Shown: positions 1 to 9,416 of the stretch, in pieces
Numbering within the stretch: the stretch's first letter is position 1
Layout: every line of letters starts with the position of its first letter
NCBI GenBank assembly: GCA_903829085.1
Contig: CAIKOL010000224.1
Location: forward strand, 1 to 47,873
Direction of reading: 5' to 3'
Length of the DNA stretch: 47,873 nt
DNA from: an uncultured Anaerolineales bacterium
Lineage (GTDB): Bacteria > Chloroflexota > Anaerolineae > Anaerolineales > Villigracilaceae
Notes under the pieces: model-generated
What the model was told of the DNA's origin: nothing
Seen by the model: only the letters and a program-made list of their open reading frames with translations
The model's database searches: none
Made by a program: the position numbers and the translations under genes

Positions 1-17
1 CGAAAATTATTGAAGAA

Positions 18-64
18 CCGCATTTTGAGTGTGTGCAGCTTCGCTGCACACACTCAAAATGCGG
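18..64. repeat. Perfect 22-bp inverted repeat with 3-nt loop (CCGCATTTTGAGTGTGTGCAGC-TTC-GCTGCACACACTCAAAATGCGG)
   Basis: Arms 18-39 and 43-64 are exact reverse complements. Confidence 0.9.
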
Positions 65-158
65 ACTCCTCCTGGATTTCCGAATGGATATTTAGGAAAA
101 AAGCAGGCCTTTACCAGTCGCAATTTCCATCTTCGTAAACAAACACACAACCTGCGTA

Positions 159-800
159 TTACTCCCTTGTACTGACAAACGGATTTCCATACCTTTCCTC
201 CCCCACGGTCGTCTGCTCACCATGCCCCGCTAGAATTCGTGTCTCTTCCGGCAGGCTGAACACCTGGGTACGAATACTCTGCACCAGTGCCTCCCAATCG
301 CCTCCAGGCAAATCCGTCCGACCCACTCCGCTCCGAAAGACCAGGTCACCGCTAAAGAGAACATTCTCCTGCGCACAATAAAACAAGCAATGGCCCGGTG
401 TATGCCCCGGAGTGTGGCGGACTTCGAAGGTCAGGCTGCCCAGAGACAGGCTTTGCCCGTGGATGAGGTCCACCGTTGGCTGCGGACCGGGGTCAATCTG
501 TATGCCAAAAAGTGGCGCACTGCCCTTCATTTGCCATAGGTCATGGTCGAGCGGATGAAGCGCGATGGATGGCGGCGGATCCAGGGCCCCGGCAAGCGCA
601 GCCACGCCCCCGAAATGATCAAAATGGGCGTGGGTGTACCAGAGTTGACTGATCTTCCAGCCGCGCTTCAGCGCTTCCGCCAGGATAACCCGGCCATCCC
701 AGGCGGGGTCGATCACCGCCGCTTCGCCGGACCCAGGGTCAGCGATCAGGTAACAGTTGGTGGAAACAGGACCCAAAACGAGGGGGATTATCTCGAGCAT
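159..800 (-). CDS. MBL-fold metallo-hydrolase (glyoxalase II-like)
   Basis: THAHFDHFGG, HTPGHTPGH and GDLVFRSGVGRTD motifs; ATG at 800 preferred over upstream TTG. Confidence 0.9.
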   Translation of the reverse strand: MLEIIPLVLGPVSTNCYLIADPGSGEAAVIDPAWDGRVILAEALKRGWKISQLWYTHAHFDHFGGVAALAGALDPPPSIALHPLDHDLWQMKGSAPLFGIQIDPGPQPTVDLIHGQSLSLGSLTFEVRHTPGHTPGHCLFYCAQENVLFSGDLVFRSGVGRTDLPGGDWEALVQSIRTQVFSLPEETRILAGHGEQTTVGEERYGNPFVSTRE

Positions 801-802
801 GG

Positions 803-1957
803 TCAAAGTTCCAAGGATTGGTCGGCCGCGGCCGGTTCTTCCAGCGGGGAGTGCGGAGTGAAAGCGATGGTGAGCAAAATTGCCGCCCCCACCAGCGCCA
901 GGCTGACCGGGTAAACCAGTATCGGCGACTGCGTATACAGGACCCCTGCCAGCAGCGGAGCCAGGGCCATGGAAAGCGAGTTAAAGGTCTCAGCTACGCC
1001 GTAGGCCAGCCCCATTTGCGCCGGGTGCACCAGTGGCCGTGCCTGGGCATAGATGAACGAGCGGGCGGCGCGGTAGCCTCCCAGCAGAAAATAGCCCAGG
1101 GCGTACCAGGGCACGCCCATCCCCTTCCATAAGATCAGGCTGAAAAACGCCACAGAAACCTGCGCCAGCAGGAAACCAGCCCGCGCAGTAAGCTGCCCCA
1201 GCACCAAGTTTAGCACTGCATTCCCAAGACTGCCCACCGAACCGAGCAGACCAATGGATTCCAGCGACAGTCCGCGCTCGTTCTGCAGGAACTTGGGCGC
1301 CAACGGCTGGGGCAGGTACATGACAAACATCGCCACAAAGACGATCCCCATCAAGGTGATAAAGCGCGTGTTCGTCCATAATTTGGCCGGAGGTGAGGCC
1401 GGGTCATGTTCGTCGCGCGGCTGGGAACGGATAAAGAGCAGAATGACGGTCGAGACAACGAAAATGCAGGCGGCGATCAGGTAGACGATCCGCAATCCAT
1501 AGCGTTCGCCCAGCCAGCCGCCAGAAATGGGACCGAGCACAGCGCCAAAGTTGAAGGAAGCCGACATAAGGGTCATGGCGCGCACCGGGGACAGTTTTCC
1601 GCGGGCTGCGGTGACATACGAGTTCAAGGGCGCGGAGACAAAAGCAGTCAGCCCGTAAAGCAGTACGCCGACCACGAAAACAGGCAGGCCACGCGCCATC
1701 GCCATCACCCAGGTGGCGACCAGGCCGGAGGTCCAGGCCGCAATGATGACCGGTTTCCGCCCGATGCGGTCGGCCAGGTAACCGGCCGGGATATGCGCCA
1801 GCATCATCGCCAATCCGAAGGCGCTCAGCACCGTGGCAATCGTCATGGTGCTGGCTCCCAGTTGTTGCAAATAGATCGGCTGGAAAATAAGGAACATGCC
1901 CTCGCCTATCCCCCAGGTGAAGAGGGAAACGAACAGCAGGACCAGGTCCACACTCAT
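803..1957 (-). CDS. MFS transporter
   Basis: Multiple TM segments, GYLADRIGRKPVI motif; start trimmed to MSVDLVLLF. Confidence 0.85.
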   Translation of the reverse strand: MSVDLVLLFVSLFTWGIGEGMFLIFQPIYLQQLGASTMTIATVLSAFGLAMMLAHIPAGYLADRIGRKPVIIAAWTSGLVATWVMAMARGLPVFVVGVLLYGLTAFVSAPLNSYVTAARGKLSPVRAMTLMSASFNFGAVLGPISGGWLGERYGLRIVYLIAACIFVVSTVILLFIRSQPRDEHDPASPPAKLWTNTRFITLMGIVFVAMFVMYLPQPLAPKFLQNERGLSLESIGLLGSVGSLGNAVLNLVLGQLTARAGFLLAQVSVAFFSLILWKGMGVPWYALGYFLLGGYRAARSFIYAQARPLVHPAQMGLAYGVAETFNSLSMALAPLLAGVLYTQSPILVYPVSLALVGAAILLTIAFTPHSPLEEPAAADQSLEL

Positions 1958-2733
1958 CCAGAGACGATCCGCTTGATGAAATCTCCCGCCGCCTTGAAAA
2001 CTGCATCGCGGGTTGGCTCCTCGGTGATCACATGGCTGCCGCCTGCCACCCAAAGCATCTGCTTGTCGCGGCTGCCCAGGGCGGCATGGATCTTTTCCAT
2101 ACTGTCCCGGTGAACATAGTTGTCATCACGAGAATGGATCAGCAAGGCTGGAGCCGTGACTTGCGGGAGAGACGCGCGCATCACGCCCAGGAGTTCATTC
2201 AACTCGCTGGCAGACCTGACCGGGTTCTTAGGGTAGGCGATATGCTGTTTCCAGGCCGCCTGGTCGTACCAATCCGCCCCCGGTTCACCTTCACCCTTGG
2301 ACATATACGGCATGAACCAGGATAAGTATTTGGCGTACGGAAGGCGCGGGTCATACGGCAGGGCATAAGGAGTTGACATGGCAACCACGCCCTGCACTGG
2401 GAGCCGGCTGGCAGCAGTCAGCGACAGCACTCCGCCCATTGAAAGGCCAAGCAGGAAGACCTGCTCGGTGCAGGCATGTAACAGGTTGTAGCCATCTTCC
2501 ACCGAAAGCAGCCAGTCTTGCCAGCGCGAGCGGATCATGTCTTCAGGTTTGGTGGCGTGGCCGTTCAACCGCATCCCGCAGACGGTGTAACCCAGGCGGT
2601 TGAGGTATTCACCCAGCCAGCGCATTTCCTTCGGAGCGCCGGTGAAGCCGTGCGTTACCAGGCAGCCAATTCTGGCATTGGTATCTTTGCCAGGGAAGAA
2701 AAATGGTTCAGCAGTGGGGATAATCTGGGACAT
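1954..2733 (-). CDS. Alpha/beta hydrolase (carboxylesterase family)
   Basis: GLSMGG nucleophile elbow, HGFTG oxyanion region, C-terminal GGSHV; ATGA overlap with the MFS gene. Confidence 0.88.
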   Translation of the reverse strand: MSQIIPTAEPFFFPGKDTNARIGCLVTHGFTGAPKEMRWLGEYLNRLGYTVCGMRLNGHATKPEDMIRSRWQDWLLSVEDGYNLLHACTEQVFLLGLSMGGVLSLTAASRLPVQGVVAMSTPYALPYDPRLPYAKYLSWFMPYMSKGEGEPGADWYDQAAWKQHIAYPKNPVRSASELNELLGVMRASLPQVTAPALLIHSRDDNYVHRDSMEKIHAALGSRDKQMLWVAGGSHVITEEPTRDAVFKAAGDFIKRIVSG

Positions 2734-2810
2734 AAGGGCCTCGATGAAGTTTGTGGATGAAGCAACAACGCAGGTAAATTATAACCCCGCCTGGTACAGG
2801 CGGGGCTGTC

Positions 2811-3410
2811 TCAGCGGGTTTCAGGCGGTGTTGCGTCTGCATGGGCACCCAGGACCACTTTCCTGAGGCCCCTTGTCCAGGCCGGCTGCAGCCTGGCGAC
2901 CTGCCAGTAGATCGGGCAATCGGGGTCATGCGCTCCGGGCAGGTAGCCGGTGGAGACCAGGAATTCATTGACGATCTCCCCGCCGGTGAATACAAAGGTC
3001 TGTTTGAAGAGTTTTGTCCATTCCTGCAGGCTGAGCGGGTGATGGGCATCCAGCCAACTCTTGAAGGAACCGAACTCCGCGCGCAGTGCCTGGATGCGAC
3101 GCGCATTCTCGATGGCAGCATGTACCTTGAGCCGGTTGCGGATGATGCCGGCATCCGCCAGCAGGCGGGCAGTGTCGGCTTCAGCATATGCAGCAACTTT
3201 GTCCACATCGAAGCCATCATAAGCAAGGTGGAAGTTTTCCTTCTTCTTCAGGATGGTGATCCACGACAGGCCGGCCTGGTTGATCTCGAGCACCAGGCGT
3301 TCGAGCAGAGCCGCATCATCTGTCAACTGGAAACCGTACTCGCGATCGTGATAATCCTTATTGAAAGAGTCTTCCGGGTGTGCACGTACATATTCGCAGT
3401 AACTCATCAT
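2811..3410 (-). CDS. tag: DNA-3-methyladenine glycosylase I
   Basis: C-x-WV-like N-terminus, YHDREYG, INQAGLSWITILKKKENF, TGYLPGAH. Confidence 0.9.
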   Translation of the reverse strand: MMSYCEYVRAHPEDSFNKDYHDREYGFQLTDDAALLERLVLEINQAGLSWITILKKKENFHLAYDGFDVDKVAAYAEADTARLLADAGIIRNRLKVHAAIENARRIQALRAEFGSFKSWLDAHHPLSLQEWTKLFKQTFVFTGGEIVNEFLVSTGYLPGAHDPDCPIYWQVARLQPAWTRGLRKVVLGAHADATPPETR

Positions 3411-4294
3411 TGGTCTCCAAATACACCGATCTCAGCATAATACCAGACTTCCCCCCGCCGGGCAAAAAAGGCCACCATATCCTTGGACATATGGGGATTT
3501 AACGTCGCCGAGCTGCAGCAGCCATAATGCAGGACTTCATCGTAACCGAGCGGGACATCGGTACTATCATACCAGGCATCAATCCTGCCATTCTGTTTAA
3601 AGAAGTAGAACGGTCTATCATGGATGGTCTGAAAACCAAAAACCTCGTCATAGCCATATTCTTCGTTCAACAGTACACCGTCCACGCTGACCTGCCCGAG
3701 GGCGTCGCTGTAAACCACGTTGCCCTCACTCCGCTCTGTAATGTAAGCCGTTTCCAGCGCCCAATGCTCCCCATAGGCCCACAAACCACGTAAACCATCG
3801 ATCGGACTGACTTGCCCGATGGGTATTTCATAGATCGGTTCGCCGTTGCGCGTCAGAGTGACCGTACCGTAACTCTGATCGTGATAATTTTCCTGGGCGA
3901 TCAAGGTATCTGCACCCAGCCTGACGCACCTCCCCAGACCATTCATTAAAATACAGGAGCTGTCAAAGAATGCAAAAACTTTCGACCGCTCGCTGGCGTG
4001 GATCAGGAGCGGGTCGTCCTGGACGGAATCAGCAAAGTACAGCAGTAGGGATTCCGGCTCGGGCGGCTTCTTGAGCGGGTATTCGTTGAAGCTCAACTCC
4101 AGCGTCATGGATGGCGAGGTCGTTGGAATGACGGTGGGCGTGTTGGGTGCCAAAGTTGTAGGAGTGGCGATGGACGGTACGGGAGTGGGAGTAGGTGAAG
4201 TAGCGATGAGTGCAGTACAGGCTACCAGAGCAGACAGGAGGACAAGCGCAAGAACCTCTTGCACCGGAGTCAAACAGGGAGAGGCCTTTTTCAT
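3407..4294 (-). CDS. Hypothetical lipoprotein/secreted protein, paralog of 5805..6716
   Basis: Signal peptide with VAC lipobox-like motif, Thr/Pro linker, C-terminal HYGCCSSATLNPHM...WYYAEIGVFGDQ. Confidence 0.7.
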   Translation of the reverse strand: MKKASPCLTPVQEVLALVLLSALVACTALIATSPTPTPVPSIATPTTLAPNTPTVIPTTSPSMTLELSFNEYPLKKPPEPESLLLYFADSVQDDPLLIHASERSKVFAFFDSSCILMNGLGRCVRLGADTLIAQENYHDQSYGTVTLTRNGEPIYEIPIGQVSPIDGLRGLWAYGEHWALETAYITERSEGNVVYSDALGQVSVDGVLLNEEYGYDEVFGFQTIHDRPFYFFKQNGRIDAWYDSTDVPLGYDEVLHYGCCSSATLNPHMSKDMVAFFARRGEVWYYAEIGVFGDQ

Positions 4295-5406
4295 TTTGGG
4301 GTGGCTTTCAGGAATTCTTCCAATCGCTCAAGGGCCTCAGGCATATTCTTACGCGCAAAGCCCAGCCGGAAATGGTTGCCCGAATGGTCATACATGGTTC
4401 CAGGCAGGAGCAGGATGCCAGCACTGGTGACCAGGTTGTGGCAGAACTGCTCTACGTTTCCACCAACCAGGTGCGGGAAAGCGATCGGACCGGCTTTGGG
4501 GCGCACCCAGTCAAACCGATCGGCATGTGTTTCAAAGAAAGCGTCAAGCAGGGACAGGTTGGCCTGGATGATCTGCAAATTCCGCCTGGCGATCCGAGCC
4601 CGGTGCCTGAGAGCCAGTTCAGCCAGGTATTCGCTGGGGGCACTGCTGCAAATGGTGGTGTAATCCTTGAGGGCAGCCATGCGGGAAAGAACCTGGGCGT
4701 TTTGCGTGGCGATCCAGCCGATGCGCAGCCCAGCCAGCCCATAGGCTTTGGACATGACCCCCAGCGAGACGGCTGTCGGATTGAGATCACACGCCGAAGG
4801 CAGCCGCTGCGCCGGGTCATATTCCAGCTCGCGATAGACCTCATCCGAGAAAAGAATGATGTCTCTCTCTTGCGCCAGGGCATTGAGTGCCTTATATTCA
4901 TCAAGCGGCATCAAATAACCGGTCGGGTTGTGGGGCGTATTAAAAATGATGGCGCGCGTATTGGGACGCAGGCTGCGTTTGAGTTCGTCAAGGTCGAGCG
5001 CCCACTTATCCTGGGAGCGGGCTTCCCAGAAGGTCACTTCGCAGCCGAGACTGCGGGCAATCTCGTACAGCGACTGGTAGCAAGGCCAGTGGACAATGAC
5101 ATGGTCACCCGCCTGCAGCACGGCATGCATGAACAGGAAGATGGCTTCCTGTGCGCCGCTGTGCACCAGCACCTGTTCCGGCTGGATACCGGTATAGATG
5201 CGGCTGATCTCCTGCCGCAGCGAAGGCGCACCGGATGATTCGGTATAACCCAGCCAGTGGCGTTTCAGCCCCTGCTCCGCCTCTGGTTCAAAAGCCAGCA
5301 AGTCTCCGATGGAAAGTGATTCACAGTCGGAGCTGCACAAAAGATATTTGACGTTGAACTCGTAGCGGGCAAAGTAACGTTCGAGTTTGAAAGGGGGGAT
5401 CTGCAT
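4291..5406 (-). CDS. Pyridoxal-phosphate-dependent aminotransferase class I/II
   Basis: NTPHNPTGYL, SDEVYRELEY, SKAYGLAGLRIGWIA (PLP Lys). Confidence 0.9.
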   Translation of the reverse strand: MQIPPFKLERYFARYEFNVKYLLCSSDCESLSIGDLLAFEPEAEQGLKRHWLGYTESSGAPSLRQEISRIYTGIQPEQVLVHSGAQEAIFLFMHAVLQAGDHVIVHWPCYQSLYEIARSLGCEVTFWEARSQDKWALDLDELKRSLRPNTRAIIFNTPHNPTGYLMPLDEYKALNALAQERDIILFSDEVYRELEYDPAQRLPSACDLNPTAVSLGVMSKAYGLAGLRIGWIATQNAQVLSRMAALKDYTTICSSAPSEYLAELALRHRARIARRNLQIIQANLSLLDAFFETHADRFDWVRPKAGPIAFPHLVGGNVEQFCHNLVTSAGILLLPGTMYDHSGNHFRLGFARKNMPEALERLEEFLKATPK

Positions 5407-5408
5407 AT

Positions 5409-5786
5409 CTATTCCACCAACCTGGCCCACGAACCACCGGGGTAGATATATTTCACATCCAACGGGTCAACCTTTAGCGAGACCTCCTTGCCTATTTCCA
5501 CGTACGTCAGCATTTCCTGTTCCACCAGCCAGGTGGTGGCAGCCGGGAATTGTGGCGTACCGGGCAGGTGGACTTCCAGTTCCAACGCCACCCTCACCAT
5601 GCCGGCCAGCCCCGCCGCGCCGTGAGTGGAGGAAACGATCTTTGCCCAGGCCCAGACAGCACGCTCATGGTGTGTCTGGGGCGTGTCCTTCGCCTTTTTT
5701 CCCCGGGGTTTACCGCTCTTCCGGAGCAAAATCCAGATGGTGAGCACGACCATCGCAGCGATCAAGATAATTTCAATTCCATTCAT
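5409..5786 (-). CDS. Hypothetical protein with N-terminal TM
   Basis: Intact ORF in a compact same-strand cluster. Confidence 0.6.
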   Translation of the reverse strand: MNGIEIILIAAMVVLTIWILLRKSGKPRGKKAKDTPQTHHERAVWAWAKIVSSTHGAAGLAGMVRVALELEVHLPGTPQFPAATTWLVEQEMLTYVEIGKEVSLKVDPLDVKYIYPGGSWARLVE

Positions 5787-5804
5787 TTCTCATTGCTCCT
5801 TCAT

Positions 5805-6716
5805 TTACTGCCCGGGGAACACACCCATCTCGGTATAGTACCACTGGTCCGCGCGCCAGGCAAAGAAACCGATGATATTTTGCGCCATGCGAGGGTTGAG
5901 GGCGCCGCCACTGCAGCAACCATAGTGCCAGACACCATCATAATCCAATGAAATTTCCTGGCCATCATAATTGACCCCGGTCTTTCCATCCCGTTTGAAG
6001 AAGTAGAACGGCCTGCCATTGATGGTCTGGAAGCCAAAAGATTCATCATAGCCATGCAGGGCGTCTTGTGATCGACCATCCACGAAGATCTCACCCGAAA
6101 AGAACGAGTCCTCCCACTGGGTATTGGGCGGTAGGGGGTCCCTTGCCTGGGCAATTTCGAATACCCAGTGGGTATCATAAACGGTCAGGACCCTGAAAGC
6201 AGAGGTTGTTCCGGGCGGGCTGATCGGTGTTGAGAAAATGACAATGCCATTGCGGGTCACCTGGGCGGTTGCCTGCCCGTTTTCGATTGGCCCATCGATC
6301 GCATCCAACCTAGCGTTCCCCAGCAGCACCCATAAGTTTCCCCACCCCACGCTGTAATACTCGTTGGGAGATAATATTTTTCCCCATTTGTCGAAGTGTT
6401 TGTCTAATACTTCCGCCTGCGTCAAGGCATCCAGCGGATAGATGACCAATGGTTCGATCTGCGGCATCTTCGCCAGCGGATGCTCTTCAATGCTCAGTCC
6501 CGACGGGAAAATCCAGGGGGTATTGGTTGCCACCGGGGTAAAAACTCTTATGGGAGGCGTGCTGGTCGGTTCCTGGGTGGAGGTCTGTAGAAACGTGGAA
6601 GCCGGTGTTGGCGTTGCACTGGGAGCATCCATTGCGACAGTACTAGAGAGAATAGGCTTCGCCGGCCCACAAGCGGTGAGAAGAATGCAAAAAATTGGAA
6701 AAATGGTTCGTTTCAT
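5805..6716 (-). CDS. Hypothetical lipoprotein, paralog of 3407..4294
   Basis: LTACG lipobox, Thr/Pro linker, YDESFGFQTINGRPFYFFKRDGK and HYGCCSGGALNPRM shared with paralog. Confidence 0.75.
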   Translation of the reverse strand: MKRTIFPIFCILLTACGPAKPILSSTVAMDAPSATPTPASTFLQTSTQEPTSTPPIRVFTPVATNTPWIFPSGLSIEEHPLAKMPQIEPLVIYPLDALTQAEVLDKHFDKWGKILSPNEYYSVGWGNLWVLLGNARLDAIDGPIENGQATAQVTRNGIVIFSTPISPPGTTSAFRVLTVYDTHWVFEIAQARDPLPPNTQWEDSFFSGEIFVDGRSQDALHGYDESFGFQTINGRPFYFFKRDGKTGVNYDGQEISLDYDGVWHYGCCSGGALNPRMAQNIIGFFAWRADQWYYTEMGVFPGQ

Positions 6717-6756
6717 TCTTTATAGGACAATAAATATCGTGTCCCTGCCACTTGTC

Positions 6757-7869
6757 CTAGCCCACTACCCGCAGCTCACGCGGCATATCGCTCAGGCATT
6801 CCACGCCAGTATCCGTGATGACCATGTTATCTTCGATGCGCACCCCGTTGCGCTCCGGCAGGTAGATGCCCGGCTCGACCGTGTAAGCCATGCCCGGCTG
6901 CAATAATTGGAGATTATCGCCGCGCATGTAGGGTTCCTCATGGCCTTCCATGCCTATGCCATGACCGGTGCGGTGGGTGAAATAGACTCCGTAACCGGAT
7001 CGCTCGATGACCTTGCGCGCGGCCTGGTCCACTACGGCACAGGCAAGACCGGGTTTGCCCACCGCCCGCCCGGCTGCATTGGCTTCCAGCACCACCTGGT
7101 GGATCTTGCGATACTCCTCTTGCACATCCCTCACGGCAAAGGTGCGCGTCAGGTCAGAGATGTACCCATCCACCGCTGCACCCCAATCCACCACCAGCAG
7201 ATCGCCAGGCTGGATCTTGCGGTTGGAGGGCGAGGCGTGCGGGTTGGCGCTGTTCGGCCCACCCGAAACGATGGGCGCGAACGGCATCTCGGATTGGCTC
7301 CCACTGCGCAGCAACTGGACAACCAATTCCGAGGCCAGTTCGTTTTCGGTCATGCCGGTTTTGATCAGCGGGATGGTCGCTTCCAGGGCGGACTGCGCCA
7401 CTTTGACCGCCTTACGCATGGCGACAATTTCGTCTTTATCCTTGCAGATCCGCAGGCTGCTGACCAGCTCGGATGCGTCCGGGAAATCGGTGCGACGGCT
7501 GGCTGTCCCGGTTGCAGCTTCCAGGCTGCGGAACTCCAGCAGGCGCATCTGGCGCGGTTCCACGCCAATGCGTTTTCCATCCAATTTCAGAAATCCCACC
7601 GCCTGGCGGAAGACCGCCTGCCAATCGGCGGGATTCTCTGGGTATGGGAAAGCTTTCACCGGCATCCCGCTCACCTTGAGCATTTCCAGTTCCGGCAGGA
7701 CAATGACTGGTTCGTTGCCCGGGGTGAAGAGCGCCACGACCGGGCGTTCTGAAAGGTGGAAATGCAACCCGGTCAGGTAGACCAGGCTGGGGCCGGCATT
7801 CAATGCCAGGGCCTCCAGTCCGGAGGTCTGCATCGCAGCAGAAAGTTTGGAAAGACGGGAGGAAGTCAT
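6757..7869 (-). CDS. Xaa-Pro peptidase family (M24)
   Basis: VDWGAAVDGYISDLTRTF, HRTGHGIGMEGHEEPYM, TVEPGIYLP metal-binding motifs. Confidence 0.92.
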   Translation of the reverse strand: MTSSRLSKLSAAMQTSGLEALALNAGPSLVYLTGLHFHLSERPVVALFTPGNEPVIVLPELEMLKVSGMPVKAFPYPENPADWQAVFRQAVGFLKLDGKRIGVEPRQMRLLEFRSLEAATGTASRRTDFPDASELVSSLRICKDKDEIVAMRKAVKVAQSALEATIPLIKTGMTENELASELVVQLLRSGSQSEMPFAPIVSGGPNSANPHASPSNRKIQPGDLLVVDWGAAVDGYISDLTRTFAVRDVQEEYRKIHQVVLEANAAGRAVGKPGLACAVVDQAARKVIERSGYGVYFTHRTGHGIGMEGHEEPYMRGDNLQLLQPGMAYTVEPGIYLPERNGVRIEDNMVITDTGVECLSDMPRELRVVG

Positions 7870-7880
7870 GAAAACTCCTT

Positions 7881-8696
7881 TTACAAGGTATGATAACGCT
7901 TTACAAAGATAACCTGCAGCATCCAGTCGACCAGGCCCGGGAAGAGCATATCGAACCCGAAGACAATGGAATAATACCAGGGCAGGATCAGCGTCCGGCG
8001 GGGGTGTTTCGCCACGCCAACCGTCCGGCGGGCTACATATTCGGAGGTCATATACAGCCAGCGCGGCACGTTGATGTTCCGCTTGAGCGGGTTGTCACCG
8101 GATTGCTTTCCGAAATCGGTCGTTGCCGGCCCGGGATAAATACCCGAGACCCGGATCCCAAAGGGGATCAGCTCGCGCCGCAAGCCGTCGGTGAACCCGC
8201 GCACCCCATACTTGGTGGCAGCATAGATGCTGTACATCGGCGAAGCGATCAGGCCAGCCACCGAGGATATGTTGATGATCTGACCGGAATGCTGGGCCAG
8301 CATGGAGGGTAAGACAGCCCGCGTGAGCTGGATCACGCCGCGCAGGTTGACGTCGATCTGTAGGTCAATGTCAGCGGCGGGATCAAGTTTTTCAACCCAG
8401 TCCAGGCGGCCCAGCCCGGCGTTATTCACCAGAATGTCGATGCGGCCGAATTTCTCAAGCACTACCTGGACGGCATTCTCAATTTGGGACTGCTCGGCCA
8501 CATCCAACTGGATAGCCAGGGCTTGCCCACCGGCGAGGCGGATCTCTTCAGCCAGGGCGGTCAGCCGGTCCATGCGCCGGGCAGCCAGGACTACGATGCA
8601 GCCTTCTTTGGCAAACAGCCGCGCCGCGTCCGCGCCGAACCCGGAGGAGGCGCCGGTGATTAAGACAATGTTCTCTTTCAGGGATTTTGACATCAA
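7881..8696 (-). CDS. SDR family oxidoreductase
   Basis: TGASSGFG, NNAGLG, YAATKYG. Confidence 0.92.
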   Translation of the reverse strand: MMSKSLKENIVLITGASSGFGADAARLFAKEGCIVVLAARRMDRLTALAEEIRLAGGQALAIQLDVAEQSQIENAVQVVLEKFGRIDILVNNAGLGRLDWVEKLDPAADIDLQIDVNLRGVIQLTRAVLPSMLAQHSGQIINISSVAGLIASPMYSIYAATKYGVRGFTDGLRRELIPFGIRVSGIYPGPATTDFGKQSGDNPLKRNINVPRWLYMTSEYVARRTVGVAKHPRRTLILPWYYSIVFGFDMLFPGLVDWMLQVIFVKRYHTL

Positions 8697-8700
8697 TTCC

Positions 8701-9327
8701 TCATTTTTCAGCAGGATGGATTTTTATGCGAAATGTATTCTCCTCCACCCCGGGCAGTAAGCTGTAGATCGATTTACCCAAGACCGCCTCAAAGTCACTT
8801 TGTATTTGCAGGTAGGCTTTCCATTTTTGGACCGTAAACTCATGTACGCCGTAACGCAGAGTTACATCGAAAAGGCGTTTCTCCATCAAGCAGTATCCAT
8901 CTGGCAAGGCGATGGCATCGCAAAGTTGGATCAGCCTGTCATAGTCATTGTATTCGGTCCGGTCAAGGATATCCTTTATGAATTCAAGCTCTGGATCAGA
9001 ACAATCCCAGTTTCCTTCTACTGCATGGATATTTTTTATTGGAAAGGAGTGGGTGATACAGATCCTGGCTGCATCATCATATCCCAGTTCTATCAGGAAG
9101 CGGTAACCATCCAGAATGTGATGCAAACCGCTGACTCCCGCGCCGCGGCCGATATCATGGAGCAGCCCAAAGATAAATGCCGTTTCGGGATGCAAGCCGG
9201 GAAATTGACTGGCAATCGCCCCGGCAGCCTGGGCCGCGGCACTGGAGTGCCCCACCCAGGGACCAGGGTTGCGGGATTCTGCTTCTGTCAAGAATGATTG
9301 AGCGTCACTCAGCGAAGGTGTTTTCAT
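8701..9327 (-). CDS. HD domain phosphohydrolase-like protein
   Basis: H...LLHDIGRGAG HD motif. Confidence 0.8.
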   Translation of the reverse strand: MKTPSLSDAQSFLTEAESRNPGPWVGHSSAAAQAAGAIASQFPGLHPETAFIFGLLHDIGRGAGVSGLHHILDGYRFLIELGYDDAARICITHSFPIKNIHAVEGNWDCSDPELEFIKDILDRTEYNDYDRLIQLCDAIALPDGYCLMEKRLFDVTLRYGVHEFTVQKWKAYLQIQSDFEAVLGKSIYSLLPGVEENTFRIKIHPAEK

Positions 9328-9416
9328 CAGGCAATCACAAGTCAGCTAAAAAATAAAAGTAATCAGGATGGTTTCAACCCATGATTCCTGATTACTTTAT
9401 TAATCTTCCCTGGGGC

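Noticed and set aside
4210-5238. Long plus-strand ORF (342 aa) opposite the aminotransferase
   Set aside because: Antisense shadow ORF over a clear aminotransferase; no recognisable domain.
6907-7752. Plus-strand 281-aa ORF
   Set aside because: Shadow of the M24 peptidase; composition typical of antisense translation.
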